Below, piece by piece: positions 29,888-41,134 of a stretch of 64,000 bases of DNA. The notes beneath the pieces were generated by a model that was not told where the DNA came from, ran no database searches, and saw nothing but the letters and a program-made list of their open reading frames with translations. A program made the translations under genes and the position numbers. This stretch comes from Arsenophonus sp052174475 (GTDB lineage: Bacteria > Pseudomonadota > Gammaproteobacteria > Enterobacterales > Enterobacteriaceae). The stretch's first letter is position 1, and every line of letters begins with the position of its first letter. The stretch is taken from contig JBQMRO010000042.1 of assembly GCA_052174475.1 (NCBI GenBank), forward strand, positions 124,001 through 188,000. The letters are read 5' to 3'.

Positions 29888-31537
29888 TTATATTTTCCTA
29901 GATGCCGCTAACATAGCGATTATATCGTTCATTTTAACTCGTTGAAATAAGGTTTTAAATGGCGTAATTTCCTTATTTAACAAAGGTTTGTTAATATCAT
30001 CCCAGTTAAGTGAAATATTTAAAAAAGTTTCTGTTCGGCTCGTTAGTCCCGGCAATATAGGTTTTAAATAAGTCATTAGCACGCGAAATAAATTGATACC
30101 CATAGAACAAATATCATGTAAATCTTGCTCACGGCCTTCTTGATTAGCAACTACCCAGGGTGCTTGTTTATTGATATAACGATTAGCTAGATCGGCAAGT
30201 AACATAATTTCACAAATCGCCTTGTTGTATTCACGATGACAAAATTGTTGAGCAATTTTGTCAGCTGCGGCAATGAATTGCTGGTAAAGCTCAGGATCTG
30301 CAAGGCGTGATGATAATTTACCATGAAAGCGTTTATTGATAAATCCAATATTGCGGGCTGCAATGTTTACGACTTTATTAACGATGTCGCTATTTACCCT
30401 TCGAATAAAATCTTTTAAGTTGAGATCAATATCATTAATGCGAGAAGAAAGCTTAGCGGCATAATAGTAACGTAAACAATCAGAATCCATTTGATCTAAA
30501 TAGGCGCGCGCGGTAATAAAAGTACCCCGCGATTTGGACATTTTTGCGCCATTAACGGTTATATAACCATGAACAAAGATATTGGTAGGTTTACGATAAC
30601 CACTACCTTCTAATATCGCTGGCCAAAATAGACTATGGAAGTAGATAATATCTTTGCCAATAAAGTGGTAAAGATCAGCAGTAGAATCTTTGTGCCAATA
30701 ACTATCAAAATCAATATTAGGCTGTTTGTTACATAAATTTTTGAATGTTCCCATATAACCAATTGGTGCATCTAACCAGACGTAAAAGTATTTGGCATGC
30801 TCGTTAGGAATTTCAAAACCAAAGTATGGAGCATCACGAGTGATATCCCATTGTTGTAAACCCACTTCAAACCACTCTTGCATTTTATTTGCTACTTGTG
30901 GTTCTAAAGCTCCTGAGTGTATCCAAGTTTGAAGCATATTACTAAATGCAGGTAAATCAAAGAAAAAATGCTCTGTTTCACGTATTTCAGGCGTTGCACC
31001 AGAAATCACCGAGTAAGGATTGATAAGTTCTGTTGGGTTATAAGTTGTGCTACAGACTTCACAATTATCACCGTATTGATCAGCGGTTTGGCATTTTGGG
31101 CAACTTCCTTTAACAAGGCGATCTGATAGAAACATACCATGTTTAAGATCATAAAGTTGCGATATTGTCTTCTTTTTGATATAGCCACTCTTTTTTAGAG
31201 TTAAATAAATTTGTTCAGATAATGTTTTATTTTCAATGCTATGAGTTGAATGATAATTATCGTAACTGGTAGCAAAGTCAGAAAGATCGTGTTGATGCTC
31301 TTGATTTACTTTACTAATAATTTCCTCAGGTGTTATACCTAATTGCTGAGCTTTTAGCATAATTGGTGTGCCATGGGCATCATCAGCACAAATAAAGTAA
31401 ACCTGTTTGCCGCGCATTCGTTGATAACGAACCCAAATATCGGCCTGAATATGCTCTAACATATGGCCAAGGTGCATTGAACCGTTAGCATAAGGTAATG
31501 CACAGGTTACTAAAAGTTTTTTTGCAACTTGAGGCAT
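29888..31537 (-). CDS. metG: methionyl-tRNA synthetase, catalytic core only
   Basis: Charges tRNA-Met with methionine. 549 aa, against 677 in E. coli. Complete class I core: HIGH-like HLGHMLEHI, a zinc knuckle with CPKCQTADQYGDNCEVC, KMSKS as AKMSKSRGTF, and the anticodon-binding alpha-helical domain with NRYINKQAPW. The frame ends after AASRKI at a stop plus frameshift. Downstream, still recognisable in another frame (29740-29860), is the start of the C-terminal dimerisation/tRNA-binding domain (SIQDAISFNDFHKANLQLAL), then an IS256 fragment and the domain's tail. The remaining protein equals the well-known monomeric, active E. coli truncation at residue 547-551. Confidence 0.96.
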   Translation of the reverse strand: MPQVAKKLLVTCALPYANGSMHLGHMLEHIQADIWVRYQRMRGKQVYFICADDAHGTPIMLKAQQLGITPEEIISKVNQEHQHDLSDFATSYDNYHSTHSIENKTLSEQIYLTLKKSGYIKKKTISQLYDLKHGMFLSDRLVKGSCPKCQTADQYGDNCEVCSTTYNPTELINPYSVISGATPEIRETEHFFFDLPAFSNMLQTWIHSGALEPQVANKMQEWFEVGLQQWDITRDAPYFGFEIPNEHAKYFYVWLDAPIGYMGTFKNLCNKQPNIDFDSYWHKDSTADLYHFIGKDIIYFHSLFWPAILEGSGYRKPTNIFVHGYITVNGAKMSKSRGTFITARAYLDQMDSDCLRYYYAAKLSSRINDIDLNLKDFIRRVNSDIVNKVVNIAARNIGFINKRFHGKLSSRLADPELYQQFIAAADKIAQQFCHREYNKAICEIMLLADLANRYINKQAPWVVANQEGREQDLHDICSMGINLFRVLMTYLKPILPGLTSRTETFLNISLNWDDINKPLLNKEITPFKTLFQRVKMNDIIAMLAASRKI

Positions 31538-31762
31538 AGTAATAATTTTTTTCCTATAAAAATTGAATAATAATTTATTATTAACTGATTGCAGTTTTTA
31601 GCTAGGCCTGAAAATGACTAATCTATTATTATTTATCGTAATTTTGCTTAATAAATGTTAATTTATTAATTTTAATTTTAATTTTAATTTTAATTAAATT
31701 GCTCTTTAGCATTATATAGTTATTTATTTTTAATAAATTAAAATTAAATAAAAAAATCATCG
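31538..31762. other. divergent metG / mrp intergenic region with TTTTAA repeats
   Basis: Contains the metG promoter region. At about 31668-31700 a (TTTTAA) unit is repeated roughly five times in tandem, a simple AT microsatellite. Confidence 0.6.
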
Positions 31763-32870
31763 ATGAATTTAGAATCCTTTAAGCAAATAAAACCTGAATA
31801 ATTAACTCAACAAGTTGCTGATGTTTTAACATATTTATCATCTGATTTTACAAAATAATCTGAACACATTAAAGATATTATATTATTATGTATTTCTTGA
31901 TGATGTTTTACATATTGAATTAGTGCATGTTTTTGCTAGGTATGTTAACCTCTTTAAGTTATTAACTGAGTAGCAGACATCACAATTACGAAAATAGATA
32001 GTGCATAAGCACTATACTGGAAATTACCTGATAATATCAATATATTATGTAGAGGAAATAATTTTATTAGTATTAATGCGATCAATAATATTATTGCTGT
32101 AACTCTTCAGGTGAAGAAGGGGGTGGTTAGTAATCAATTATTACATTGAATTTAGCGTTAGCATTATCAGCGGAAAAAGGAGTGAAGGTATATATTCTAT
32201 ATGCTGATATTTATCTTCCTTTATTCAACTACGTTGATAACTAAAATCAGCCTCCTATATAGGTCCTATATTACCTGTAAACCTATGGAAGCCATAGGTA
32301 CCTTATGGGTTAACAATTAATCCAATTAGTTATTTGGTTAATGATAATCATGCCATGATATGGTGTAATGCAATGCGCTTAGTAAAGCTTTAATAGAAAT
32401 GTTACAGATATCGAATGGCAAGATTTAGATTATTTAGTAGTTAACATGCCACTTAGCACTGGTGATGTTCAGTTAATGCTATGACAAAATATACTCGTGA
32501 TACCGCAGTGATTGTTGTGACTACAACACAGCATATTTGCTTTTTTATTGATTCGATAAAATACATCGTATGTTTAATAAAATAAAAATACCGGTATTGG
32601 GTATTGTTGAAAATATGAGTCTACATATTTGTAGTAATTGTGAGCATTCAAAGCCTATTTTTGCTCTATGGGCACAAAGATTGCTCAAAAATACAAGTTT
32701 TAAACTATTAGATAATGGACACCCGTTACATATTTCTCTGTATGAGAATTTAGATCAAGGTCAACCGACAGTAATACGGGATCCAAATGGTAAATTCGCT
32801 ACTATTTATCGAGTAAAGTAATGAATATTTTTACTCAAAATATACTGGACAGGAAAAAATCTAATTAAAA
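31763..32870 (+). pseudogene. mrp: mrp/apbC pseudogene (iron-sulfur cluster carrier ATPase)
   Basis: Starts MNLESFKQIKPE*LTQQVADVL with a stop already at codon 13. Later islands match Mrp (369 aa in E. coli): a decayed P-loop area around 32110-32170, and a clean C-terminal block at 32570-32818 reading IPVLGIVENMSLHICSNCEH with the CxxC pair that binds the cluster, then LHISLYENLDQGQPTVI. The final LYWxGE-like segment follows in a shifted frame. mrp is divergent from metG as in other enterobacteria. The 83-codon open stretch is not a functional protein, as it lacks the ATPase domain. Confidence 0.9.
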
Positions 32871-32884
32871 TTGCTTCCTGAGTT

Positions 32885-33240
32885 ATTAAACTAATTTTAC
32901 ATAGATTGCAATTGAGTTTTATTACCTAATATTGATTGACGTAATTTCTGATTATACAATCAGATGTATTGATATTAAGTGATCTCAAGCTCTTGAGGAG
33001 AATCGAATGATAGCTTTGTAACCCCCACAAAAGCTTCTATATTATTAATTAGATCGCTCGATCATTCCATTCCTTTAAGGATGGCATCGACAAGCTAAGT
33101 CGATGTTCTGCGTTAATCTCTATACGTAAATGCTCGAATTCATGTTTTCAAGTTCCTGAACATTTTTATAGACTATAAGGCGGTCTCTAAATTCTTTGCA
33201 ATTATATCTAAGTACCCGATGTATAGTTATTTGACATGCT
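32885..33240 (-). mobile_element. IS481-family fragment, copy C (3' part)
   Basis: On the minus strand: GTATTGATATTAAGTGATCTCAAGCTCTTGAG corresponds to the C-terminal region near SAQELEI, GATCGCTCGATCATTCC to the NGMIER motif, and 33150-33230 to the VLTDNGKEFTDRL motif (here VLRYNCKEFRDRL). The 5' half is absent, and the next sequence is the IS91-like element. Confidence 0.7.
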
Positions 33241-34925
33241 AGGTTAAGGTCATGTCAAAGTGTCAATCATTAGTTGTGTGGTTTTGGCTTTGATAGTTAG
33301 AAAATTAAATCGCTCTTTAAGAGAAAAGCGAAATTCATCTATTTTTCCTAAAAGGAAAAAGAGTCGATTTTATGGATCTGTTGTAAGTTACAATTTCATT
33401 AGAGTGTCTATTTTTTCATCAAATGCTTTAATTATAGAGATAATAACTAGGATTGTCTTAAACCTTGTTTTTTTATTTTATGTGTTATTTCTAACAGCAA
33501 AGCAGTTGCCTATTTTCCAAGCTACGCGTTGATAAAAAATAGTCTATCGCTATATAAAATGTATTTATATAAAGCTGTGCGCATAAATCCTTTTATCAAA
33601 AAGGAAACAACTCCGGTTTTTTTATAGCTTTCATCTTTAGCACCTTATATACCTTTACTAATAAAGGTTCCCGTTTATTATTTGACAATAAACCATAGTA
33701 ACGTATTATTTAAATACCTGGTAAATATAGCTAAATATATAGCGCCCAATCATCTCTTCTTGCGTCTAAATTTACTTTACTGGTACTACTAAGTAATTAT
33801 GTAATGATGTACAAACCTTTCCTCATTCCCATCAGTAATCTTATATTTTAACGCAGATATTAGAGGTGTTTTAGCGCTAGAGAGGGTATTTTGCGCTTAC
33901 GCCTCACTATTTTGTCTTTTTAGAAAAGTACACTTTCTCTACTAATATCTGCACTGTGTCTTCAAGTAACGCCTCAACTTCTTCCTGATACGGATATACT
34001 CCGTACATGAATGATTTGGAATTTATTAGATCATCCATGTACGGAGTCGTGGGGAATGATAGTTCCTCACCAGATTTTTTCGACCTCTCTTTTTTTTGAA
34101 CAATAAATACCATACAACATGTTTAATATTCAGATCGTTACTGATAACGGATGCATGAACATGCAAATGTTGATTCAGTTATCGAGCATAAGTGTACAAG
34201 ACATGCAAGATAGAAATTTCGATATTCTGTTTTGCGTGCTCACTGCAATATAGCACAGTGGTGGGTTTTCCGGGGAGAATGGAGTGTTAAGTAGCAACTA
34301 AGCAGGGAGTTATTGTTGAAAGGCCAAAGAAGATGGAGCATGGTAAAATTAATGTGTTGTGAGTTTGTAGTCGGGTAAGATATGAATATGCTGCGCTAAT
34401 CACTGCAGGTAGCTTTGACACTATATGAATTGAAGGCTTTTTCTTTACAGTTTTGGCAGAAAAACAGCGGTGGGGAATATTCAAGAAAAGTGCAGCAGTA
34501 ACACCCAGATATACCATAATGGTACAAGGTTGCCGCAAGGAAGCTGATCGTTCACTTAACAAATAGACGTATCTACGAGATTATACTTTTACTGTGTTTG
34601 TCAAGAAAATTATTCAATCCGTTATCAATGATGAAAAGCAGTTTAGTTTTAAAGAGCACATATCTTTATATATTACCCTGAGTATTTTCTAGAAAAATGG
34701 AAATCGTCATTCTTGCTAATATTTGTTAGATCTATCGGATCAGTTAATCTTTGCATTTTTCCAGGAGAGGTGAAGAAGAAAGAGATTATCACTATTCTTT
34801 ATAGATGAATTCATCGACAAGAAAATACTTTCAGTTATTATCTCTTCAATGAAGTTTTTATACAGCGGCATCGAATTTAACTTGGCGTTCTTAAAACTAT
34901 GGATAATCGTAACTAGAGGCAGATA
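33241..34925 (-). mobile_element. IS91/ISCR-family element, copy 1, dead
   Basis: Decayed Y2-type rolling-circle transposase on the minus strand. Read across frames: LNQHLHVHASV (34130-34190; family LNxHPHxHxxVT), a lysine-rich LFKKKRGRKNLVR segment (34060-34110), and RYYGLLSNNKREPLLVKVYKVLKMKAIKKPE (33615-33710), the family's conserved RYYGFLSNRxRxxxLPKxY block. The N-terminal end is cut by IS256 copy 8. Homologous along its length with 45555-47330. The 33241-33600 part, conserved between copies but unassigned, may be its 3' non-coding end. Confidence 0.72.
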
Positions 34926-36295
34926 AAAGTTATACTAATTTTGATATATGATGGAGTTTTGGAAATATTGAGATATCCTACTGATTGATTTCATGAATGA
35001 TTATAACAACAGAGAGATGATATGCCATGAATATGTCTACCATACAGATATCAGTGATATTAGATATGATCTGTGATCTATTACATGAACTCATATCTAA
35101 TGATGCCAAGTAGCTCATAGGCACTGCTGTTGAGGATGAGCTAAAATAAGGCTATGTTGCAACAACATGCTCAACGTCACCTTATCGTCGTCTGTAACGG
35201 TTTTTACTACAATAAACTATACAGACTGTTATTAACGATGTTGAGATTAAAGTCACTAAGATTAAGGATCGATCACAGAGTGGCAACGGAATATGCTTCA
35301 AGAGCTCATTGCTGTCTTATATAAGGCGAGCAAAAATCGGCGAAGAGCACTCTCTCATAGTATTATCCAGAAAGGCATGTTTACCCATGATTTTCAGGAA
35401 GCTCTGTTGGCGCTTCTCGATAAAAATATATGAATCTCTCTGTACCAGTACTATCAGAAGACTTAAACAAAAATGATTTGAAGAGTACGAGTAAATGAAT
35501 GATGTCTTACGTAATTTATGCGATACACGCTACATTTATTTCTTGACCGATGACATCTACCTGCGCCTAGTAGGTAAATAATTTCTTTATCTACTGATCA
35601 AATCGGAGTCACTGCATATGGAGAAAGGAATTAGTTATGGTCAAAGATTTTTACCGAGAGTTAAAATCAAACTGGGTTAACTTATTAATAGCTAGCGAGT
35701 AAATGGCTTAACCGCATCTTCAGGCTTGCTATGGAAGATGGTTTTTAGTTTTTTAAAATGTAACGAGAAAGATATTCCTGGATATGTAGCACCAATGCTG
35801 TTTTATACACAAAACAGCTCATATGCTACCTTTACGCCCAAAAGGTATGACCGAAAGTCAATGGCGAACTGCGGGAGGTTTGCCTACTAAGAGAGTCGCA
35901 ATACCGCTAATAAAGTCTTTAATGTCTTATTGGTAAGGATTTTAGCAGATATAATCCAACGATTAAAAATCTGAAAAAGATCGAGAATAACAACTAAGAT
36001 TCTATCCAGTTCCTGTTAGTACAATGGGGATCAATAAGAGTCACGAATACAATTAAATTAATTTTTTAATAATAGTGAGGCTATAAAAATCTGACGTACG
36101 AAGAATTATCGAAGCATTATAGTTAGAAAAACAACCATTTCAATGGTATTTAAGCTACTCACTTCTGCTCAGAAAAGCTAGAGCCACCTTAAGGAAATTT
36201 GACCTGCTGACCTGGTGTAACAACACCCATTTAATGATGGAGAACAAATTAATAAAGGATCAGAGCTGATATGCATCAGATTTGCTAATAATTCC
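34926..36295 (+). mobile_element. IS256-family element, copy 8, nearly full length, dead
   Basis: Left end near AAGTTATACTAATTTT, then GATATCCTACTGATTGATTTCATGAATGAT and GAGAGATGATATGCCATGAA as in copy 3. Right end CATCAGATTTGCTAATAATTCC at 36295. Islands: ISDIRYDL-type start, VINDVEIKVTKIKDRSQSGNGIC (35228-35297), YIYFLTDDIY (35528-35560). It truncates the IS91-like element on its left and touches the 3' end of the dps remnant on its right. Confidence 0.84.
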
Positions 36296-36763
36296 AAGAA
36301 ATATTTATCCAAATGTCATGTAAAGCGTCCGGTAAGGATGTTTTGAGTATACACTCACTAACTTCATTAATCACTTTATGAACATTATTGGCAACCCACA
36401 TTACAGTATAATCATTTAAGGCTTCCAAATAATCTTAGATATCGTGAATATTGGTTGAGTATATTTTAATGGTGTATGAGAATAGCATTCTCATACTCTG
36501 TGTCCATTATCGTAATGCTCATTCTGTTAATTTATCTTTACGTTCTAAAATAGAGGAATTAAATTCATGTCATAATTCATGAGCGGAAAAATTTCTACCG
36601 TACAAATTTTAGTATGTCTGCTCTGTCATAAATGACATATTAATAAGTTATTCAATTAGTAGGTTTAAAACTGAAACAGGATGTTTTAGTACTATCACTT
36701 CTATCGTTACGGGTGATAGAAGTGAATTAATTTCGGTAAATTAACTAATTTACCTGTGCTCAT
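36296..36763 (-). pseudogene. dps: dps pseudogene (DNA protection ferritin-like protein)
   Basis: Starts MSTGKLVNLPKL at 36763, close to MSTAKLVKSKA of Dps, with a frameshift into SITRNDRSDSTK (E. coli YTRNDVSDSEK). Further islands: LLIEXLINMSFMTEQTYXNLYGRNFSAHE (ferroxidase helix region; the TKQAHWNMRG equivalent is spoiled), NIHDI*DYLEALNDYTVMWVANNVHKVINE and SLPDALHDIW near the C-terminus. Several stops. Dps protects DNA from oxidative stress. Its place next to rhtA is the E. coli order dps-rhtA, supporting identity. Confidence 0.9.
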
Positions 36764-37003
36764 TATTTATGCTTCTGTATTAGAAATAATGTATTAATAC
36801 TTTATCTAAAGGTAATTTATTATTGGTCAATAGTTTTTTATTTTATCCTTTAAATTGATATATTATATCAATTTAAGCGTTATTTAATTAGTTATAACTA
36901 TATATATGGTATTAAAAATAAAAATGTAAGAAATGATCACTAACAACTTACAGTGTAAGTTGTATATAGGCTTGAATTTACTCTGTAATATGTTAAAAAC
37001 AAT
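36764..37003. other. dps / rhtA spacer
   Basis: AT-rich region between the 3' end of rhtA and the start of the dps remnant. No gene or terminator recognised with confidence. Confidence 0.4.
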
Positions 37004-37891
37004 TTAATTGATTTCTAAAGTTTGTCTTGTTGTTTTCATGATAGATGTTGAGCTAATTGATGCGCTAATAATGCAAAATAACGCGAACCACTGAGTTAAT
37101 GTTAAATGTTCATTAAGAAATATCATTCCCATAAAAGCCCCAACTACCGGCTCTAGACTCATTAATGTACCAAATGTTTTTGCTGACATACGTGTTAGGG
37201 CAAACATTTCAAGCATGTAAGGGAAAGCAGTTGATAAAATAGCAACCGCAAGTGCAATTGGTAGAATTGACAAATTAAATAGCGGTTCAATGCCAACGGT
37301 TAGAAGACCAATCGGAAAAAAAATTAATGTCGATATAAACAAACCTAAAGCTACTGTTGCTGTACCATAACCAGCGCCCGCCCTCTGACCAAAGATAATA
37401 TACATTCCCCAGCAAATGCCAGCAGCTAAAGCATAAATAATACCGATTAGATCTAAGTTATTAATACTATTTCCAATAGGAAATAGTAATGCTAAACCAA
37501 CAATAACCATTAATATCCAAACAAAATCAATCACGCGGCGAGATGAGAACATTGCTACGGCTAAAGGACCGGTGAATTCTAATGCAACAGCAATTCCTAA
37601 TGGGATCCTTTCTAATGAAAGATAAAACAGCGAATTCATTAAGCCTAAGGAGATGCCATATATAAGTAAATGTTTTAACGAATGACTACGTAATTTTTTT
37701 CGCCAAGGCTTAAAAATTGCAAAAAGAATAATCGTTGCTAAAAATAATCTTAAAGCTGTTACGCCAAGTGCACCTATAGTTGGAAATAGACTTTTTGCTA
37801 ATGAAGCACCACTTTGTATTGATATCATTGCAAAGAGTAACAACAATACTAACAATAGCATTTTATGCTTTTGATTTAATACAAATAACAT
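37004..37891 (-). CDS. rhtA: threonine/homoserine exporter RhtA (EamA family)
   Basis: 295 aa inner-membrane protein of the drug/metabolite transporter superfamily, the length of E. coli RhtA. About ten membrane segments in two EamA repeats. Close matches along the protein: MISIQSGASLAKSLFPTIGA, GVTALRLFLATIILF, LGIAVALEFTGPLAVAMFSSRR, GICWGMYIIFGQRAGAGYG, LAVAILSTAFPYMLEM, and FGTLMSLEPVVGAFMGMIFL. It exports threonine, homoserine and related amino acids. Intact, although neighbouring dps is dead, which suggests export still matters in this lifestyle (inference). Confidence 0.93.
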   Translation of the reverse strand: MLFVLNQKHKMLLLVLLLLFAMISIQSGASLAKSLFPTIGALGVTALRLFLATIILFAIFKPWRKKLRSHSLKHLLIYGISLGLMNSLFYLSLERIPLGIAVALEFTGPLAVAMFSSRRVIDFVWILMVIVGLALLFPIGNSINNLDLIGIIYALAAGICWGMYIIFGQRAGAGYGTATVALGLFISTLIFFPIGLLTVGIEPLFNLSILPIALAVAILSTAFPYMLEMFALTRMSAKTFGTLMSLEPVVGAFMGMIFLNEHLTLTQWFALFCIISASISSTSIMKTTRQTLEIN

Positions 37892-38179
37892 CTGGAGATA
37901 ACCTCAAAAAATATAGAAGTAATATAAATATTAGAAAATTAAATAATAACTCAGTAATAATAAGAGTTACTCAATGTGATATTAACTAATTATTACATAA
38001 AAGATATTTAAACAAATATTCTTTTCAATTCCTATTGAAAATATGCTGTTCACTACATTAGATATTAATCTTGAAAAGAAATAACATAAAAAATATTTAT
38101 CCATTTATTAGATTTTATCAATGCCTGCTAATAGAGTTAGCACTAATAAATTTAAGTTAAGAAGTATAATCTGAAAAAA
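37892..38179. other. spacer upstream of rhtA
   Basis: AT-rich, divergent between rhtA and the LOG-family remnant; must hold the rhtA promoter. No gene recognised. Confidence 0.45.
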
Positions 38180-38735
38180 ATGAATAGCGTAGCATAGTTT
38201 ATTGCGAATCGAGTTTAAGAGGTTAGTAATTTTTATAAAAAGCAGGCTATTGCATTGGCATCCGAGTTAGTTAACAAAAAATAACACTAGTTTAATGTTG
38301 GCTGCGCGTTGATGTTATGAGCGTTTTTGACTAATTCGTATTTGAACAAGCTGGTCGAGTAATTGATGTAATGTCAAATTTATTAGTTTAACGTGAGATT
38401 CCCTATATTAGCCTGACTTAAATCCATATTGTTGATACTATGAATCAACGTAAGCAGAAAATGATTGATTTAGCTGATGGATTTATTGCGTTTCCAGTGG
38501 AATTTGGTACCATGGAAAGGGTTAGTGAAGTTTTTACTTGGAGTCAAATTGATTTACATATGAAATCATATGGATTAGTAAATATTAATAATTATTGGGC
38601 ACCACTAGTATCTATGATAGAAAAATGACTGATGAAAAGTTTTTACAAGAAAAATATAGACATATGGCGGTTGTTATTGATAATTTAACTGTTTTACTTG
38701 ATCATTTTTACGCTACACAGCACCTTTAGTAAAAA
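38180..38735 (+). pseudogene. LOG-family (TIGR00730) nucleotide-binding protein pseudogene
   Basis: Starts MNSVA* with an early stop, then islands of the LOG family (cytokinin riboside 5'-monophosphate phosphoribohydrolase fold). The best preserved part, at 38440-38628, reads NQRKQKMIDLADGFIAFP then VEFGTMERVSEVFTWSQIDL, where intact relatives have LPGGFGTLEEFSEVFTWSQIGL: the catalytic PGGxGTxxE motif has lost its glycines and glutamate. The C-terminal LQEKYRHMAVV follows in another frame. The 62-codon open stretch is a fragment, not a gene. Confidence 0.85.
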
Positions 38736-39059
38736 ACTTAAGGTAATCATCTATAGCTGTGTTAAGTTTTTTATCATTTGATTTACATTAACAAGATAGA
38801 TGATTGAAAAAGTGACATACTGGTTTCTCTCATAGTTATAGAGATTATCGCTAATTTTTAGCTCTATAACCGACTTCAGAGTTAGGTTTAGTCATTAAAT
38901 TAACTGTTAAAGCACTGTTGACATAACAACAAAAATAGCACTTTTTGCTGATAATTTAGCGCTATTTTAGTAAAGATTATTCCTTTTGCTAGTAGAGCAA
39001 TTTATGATGAAATCAGTATTTCAATACTTGTGGTTTTAAACAATATTTTCTAGGCCAGA
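38736..39059. other. spacer, no gene recognised
   Basis: AT-rich sequence between the LOG remnant and repeat Z copy 2; I recognise nothing in it. Confidence 0.4.
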
Positions 39060-39515
39060 TAATTAGGTAAATAAAATAAAAACCATAAATATCGTAGATT
39101 TTCTCAATTGTTCTTTTAAATCGGCTGGTATAATTGTTTATGTTTTAAATCTGCAATTCCTTACAAATAATTCTCTGATTACCTACCTTTATTAGGTAAA
39201 TGTGACTATTTTTACGCTCGCTAAGTAAATATTTTGTACAATTTTGCTCTATTTGAGCTAAGAATGAACTCTGATCTATGATCAGATTAAGAGAACGGAT
39301 AACAAATTCTGCATATTAAACTCTTTAATAATATCATCGCTCACATAATCCTATCGATCTAATTGGATTAAGATCGCAATTTATTCTTTTATTTTATTTA
39401 CTCATCTCACACATTTTTTAGTTTTCCTATGTGGAAAATAATGATTCCATTTAAAGGATCAGGAAAAATATTTTGTTGATTTCAATAATAGTACTTACTG
39501 TATTTATATTGACTG
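39060..39515 (-). repeat. unnamed dispersed repeat Z, copy 2
   Basis: TCGCTCACATAATCC, TAGTTTTCCTATGTGGAAAATAATGATTCC and TTTAAAGGATCAGGAAAAATATTTTGTTGAT match 48010-48150 and, reversed, 10010-10065. It is interrupted on the right by IS256 copy 9. Family unknown. Confidence 0.55.
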
Positions 39516-40912
39516 GAGTTATTAGCATATCTGCTGTATAGCGATAAAAAGATTACGTTCCACTCTGATGCTTCAGAAATCTATTCTCCATGATTACATT
39601 AGACGTTGCTTACCAGCAGAATTAAAAGATTAATTCCACCTTAACTAGTTTTAGTTTTTTAAGCAGACAGGGAGTAGCTTAAATAGCATTGAAAGGGTTA
39701 TTTTTCTCAAATCAAAGTTATTCATGTACTGGCTTTATAGCCTGACACTGTCACAAAATCTAATTTAATTAAATTCATCGTTCTTATTGACGGGCCCAAG
39801 TGCGCTGACGAGAAATTATATAATTCTCAGTCACTTTTTCTCAATCTTTCTTCAGCTTACTCATCTGTTTATGGCAAGCTAAAACTTGCCAACAAATATA
39901 AAGAGCTTTATCAGCATCATTGCAGCTCTCTACTAGCCAAATCTTCCGCAGCTTACCTTAACTTTTAGTTGGATGCCTTTGTGTAGTGAAGCTAGTACAT
40001 TAAATATTTCATATACCCAATAACATTGATGCTGGGTATCCAAAATATCTTTATCATTGCATTCTAAAAACCAATGTCACTATATTCCCGTAGCAAGCTC
40101 AGGAAATATACTTAAGCATACCCGGATCGCGTGGTCATCCAGAAGTTCAGCGCACTGCACCTCTTGCTCTTGTAATCATCTTCAGCCCCAATCTAGCTCC
40201 TTTATCTCCATGCGCAGTACCGCTAAATTAGCAGGATGTAAAGGTAATCATCTTGCTTGATAAGGAGATAGTATATATCATCGGCCAAGAAATAATGTAG
40301 CGCGTATAGTTTAAATAAAGCAAGGCATCATTCATTTGTTTATACTTTTGAAATCATTACTATTCAGTTTGCTGATTATACTGTAAAAGAGATCATATTT
40401 TTTTATAAAAAATTGCCCACAGAGCTTCATGAAAATTATGAGTAGAGATATGCCTTGTCGATAGGTTATGAAAGTACTCTTCCCGGCTTTTGTGCGCTTC
40501 ATGTAAGGCAGCGACACAAGCTGTTGAAGGATATTCTGTTGTCACTGCGATTCCTCTTCCTTTTTAACCTTAGGTACTTTTAATCTCAAGATCGCCAATA
40601 CCAGTTATATTGGTTAGCTGTGGCAAATAACTGTTATAGATGCTCTGATTTATGGATAAGTAGTAAAGAGTTGTTTAGCATGTTCCGCAACATGGTTTTA
40701 AACTTCATCTCAACAGAGATGCTTATCAGAGTTAACTGGCACAATTAGATGAGTTTATAAAAGGAATCAGAGATAATATCTGGTTTCGCAGATATCCATA
40801 AGGCAGATTTTTATTGTGTGTCATCTCTCTGTTATTGAAATCATTCATAAAATTAATCAGTAGGATACGCTAGCTTCTCTGAAGCTTAACATACTAGAAA
40901 TGAGCATAACTT
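39516..40912 (-). mobile_element. IS256-family element, copy 9, nearly full length, dead
   Basis: Left end GAGTTATTAGCATATCTG and right end AGAAATGAGCATAACTT, about 1.4 kb apart, with the usual internal order on the minus strand. Short open frames here are antisense or frameshifted transposase pieces. Non-functional. Confidence 0.84.
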
Positions 40913-41134
40913 AGTGCTTAGATTTTATCTATAAAAATATAATGCTGTTGTTACTATAGTTTTATACATATAAAGAATAGAAAAAATTCTATTTTATTAA
41001 AAATTTTAGATTAAATTTTGTTAAAAACTTGATTCAAGCTAATTAATTTAATGAAATATCATACAATTTCTAAGCTTTTTATTATATTTTATGGTTGTCA
41101 GAAATTCCATTTAAGCGCTAAAGAGATCCGTGTA
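40913..41134. other. spacer before the gltA remnant
   Basis: AT-rich sequence that would have held the gltA promoter; nothing definite seen. Confidence 0.4.

Noticed and set aside
33260..33532. 90-codon plus-strand open frame with hydrophobic stretches
   Set aside because: The same DNA recurs at 45.6-45.8 kb as the 3' part of the IS91-like element, where the frame is not open.
36696..36724. Hairpin CACTTCTATC...GATAGAAGTG
   Set aside because: It lies within the former dps coding sequence (TRND region), so it is probably accidental rather than regulatory.
40057..40260. 67-codon plus-strand frame rich in Ser and His
   Set aside because: It is antisense to IS256 copy 9.
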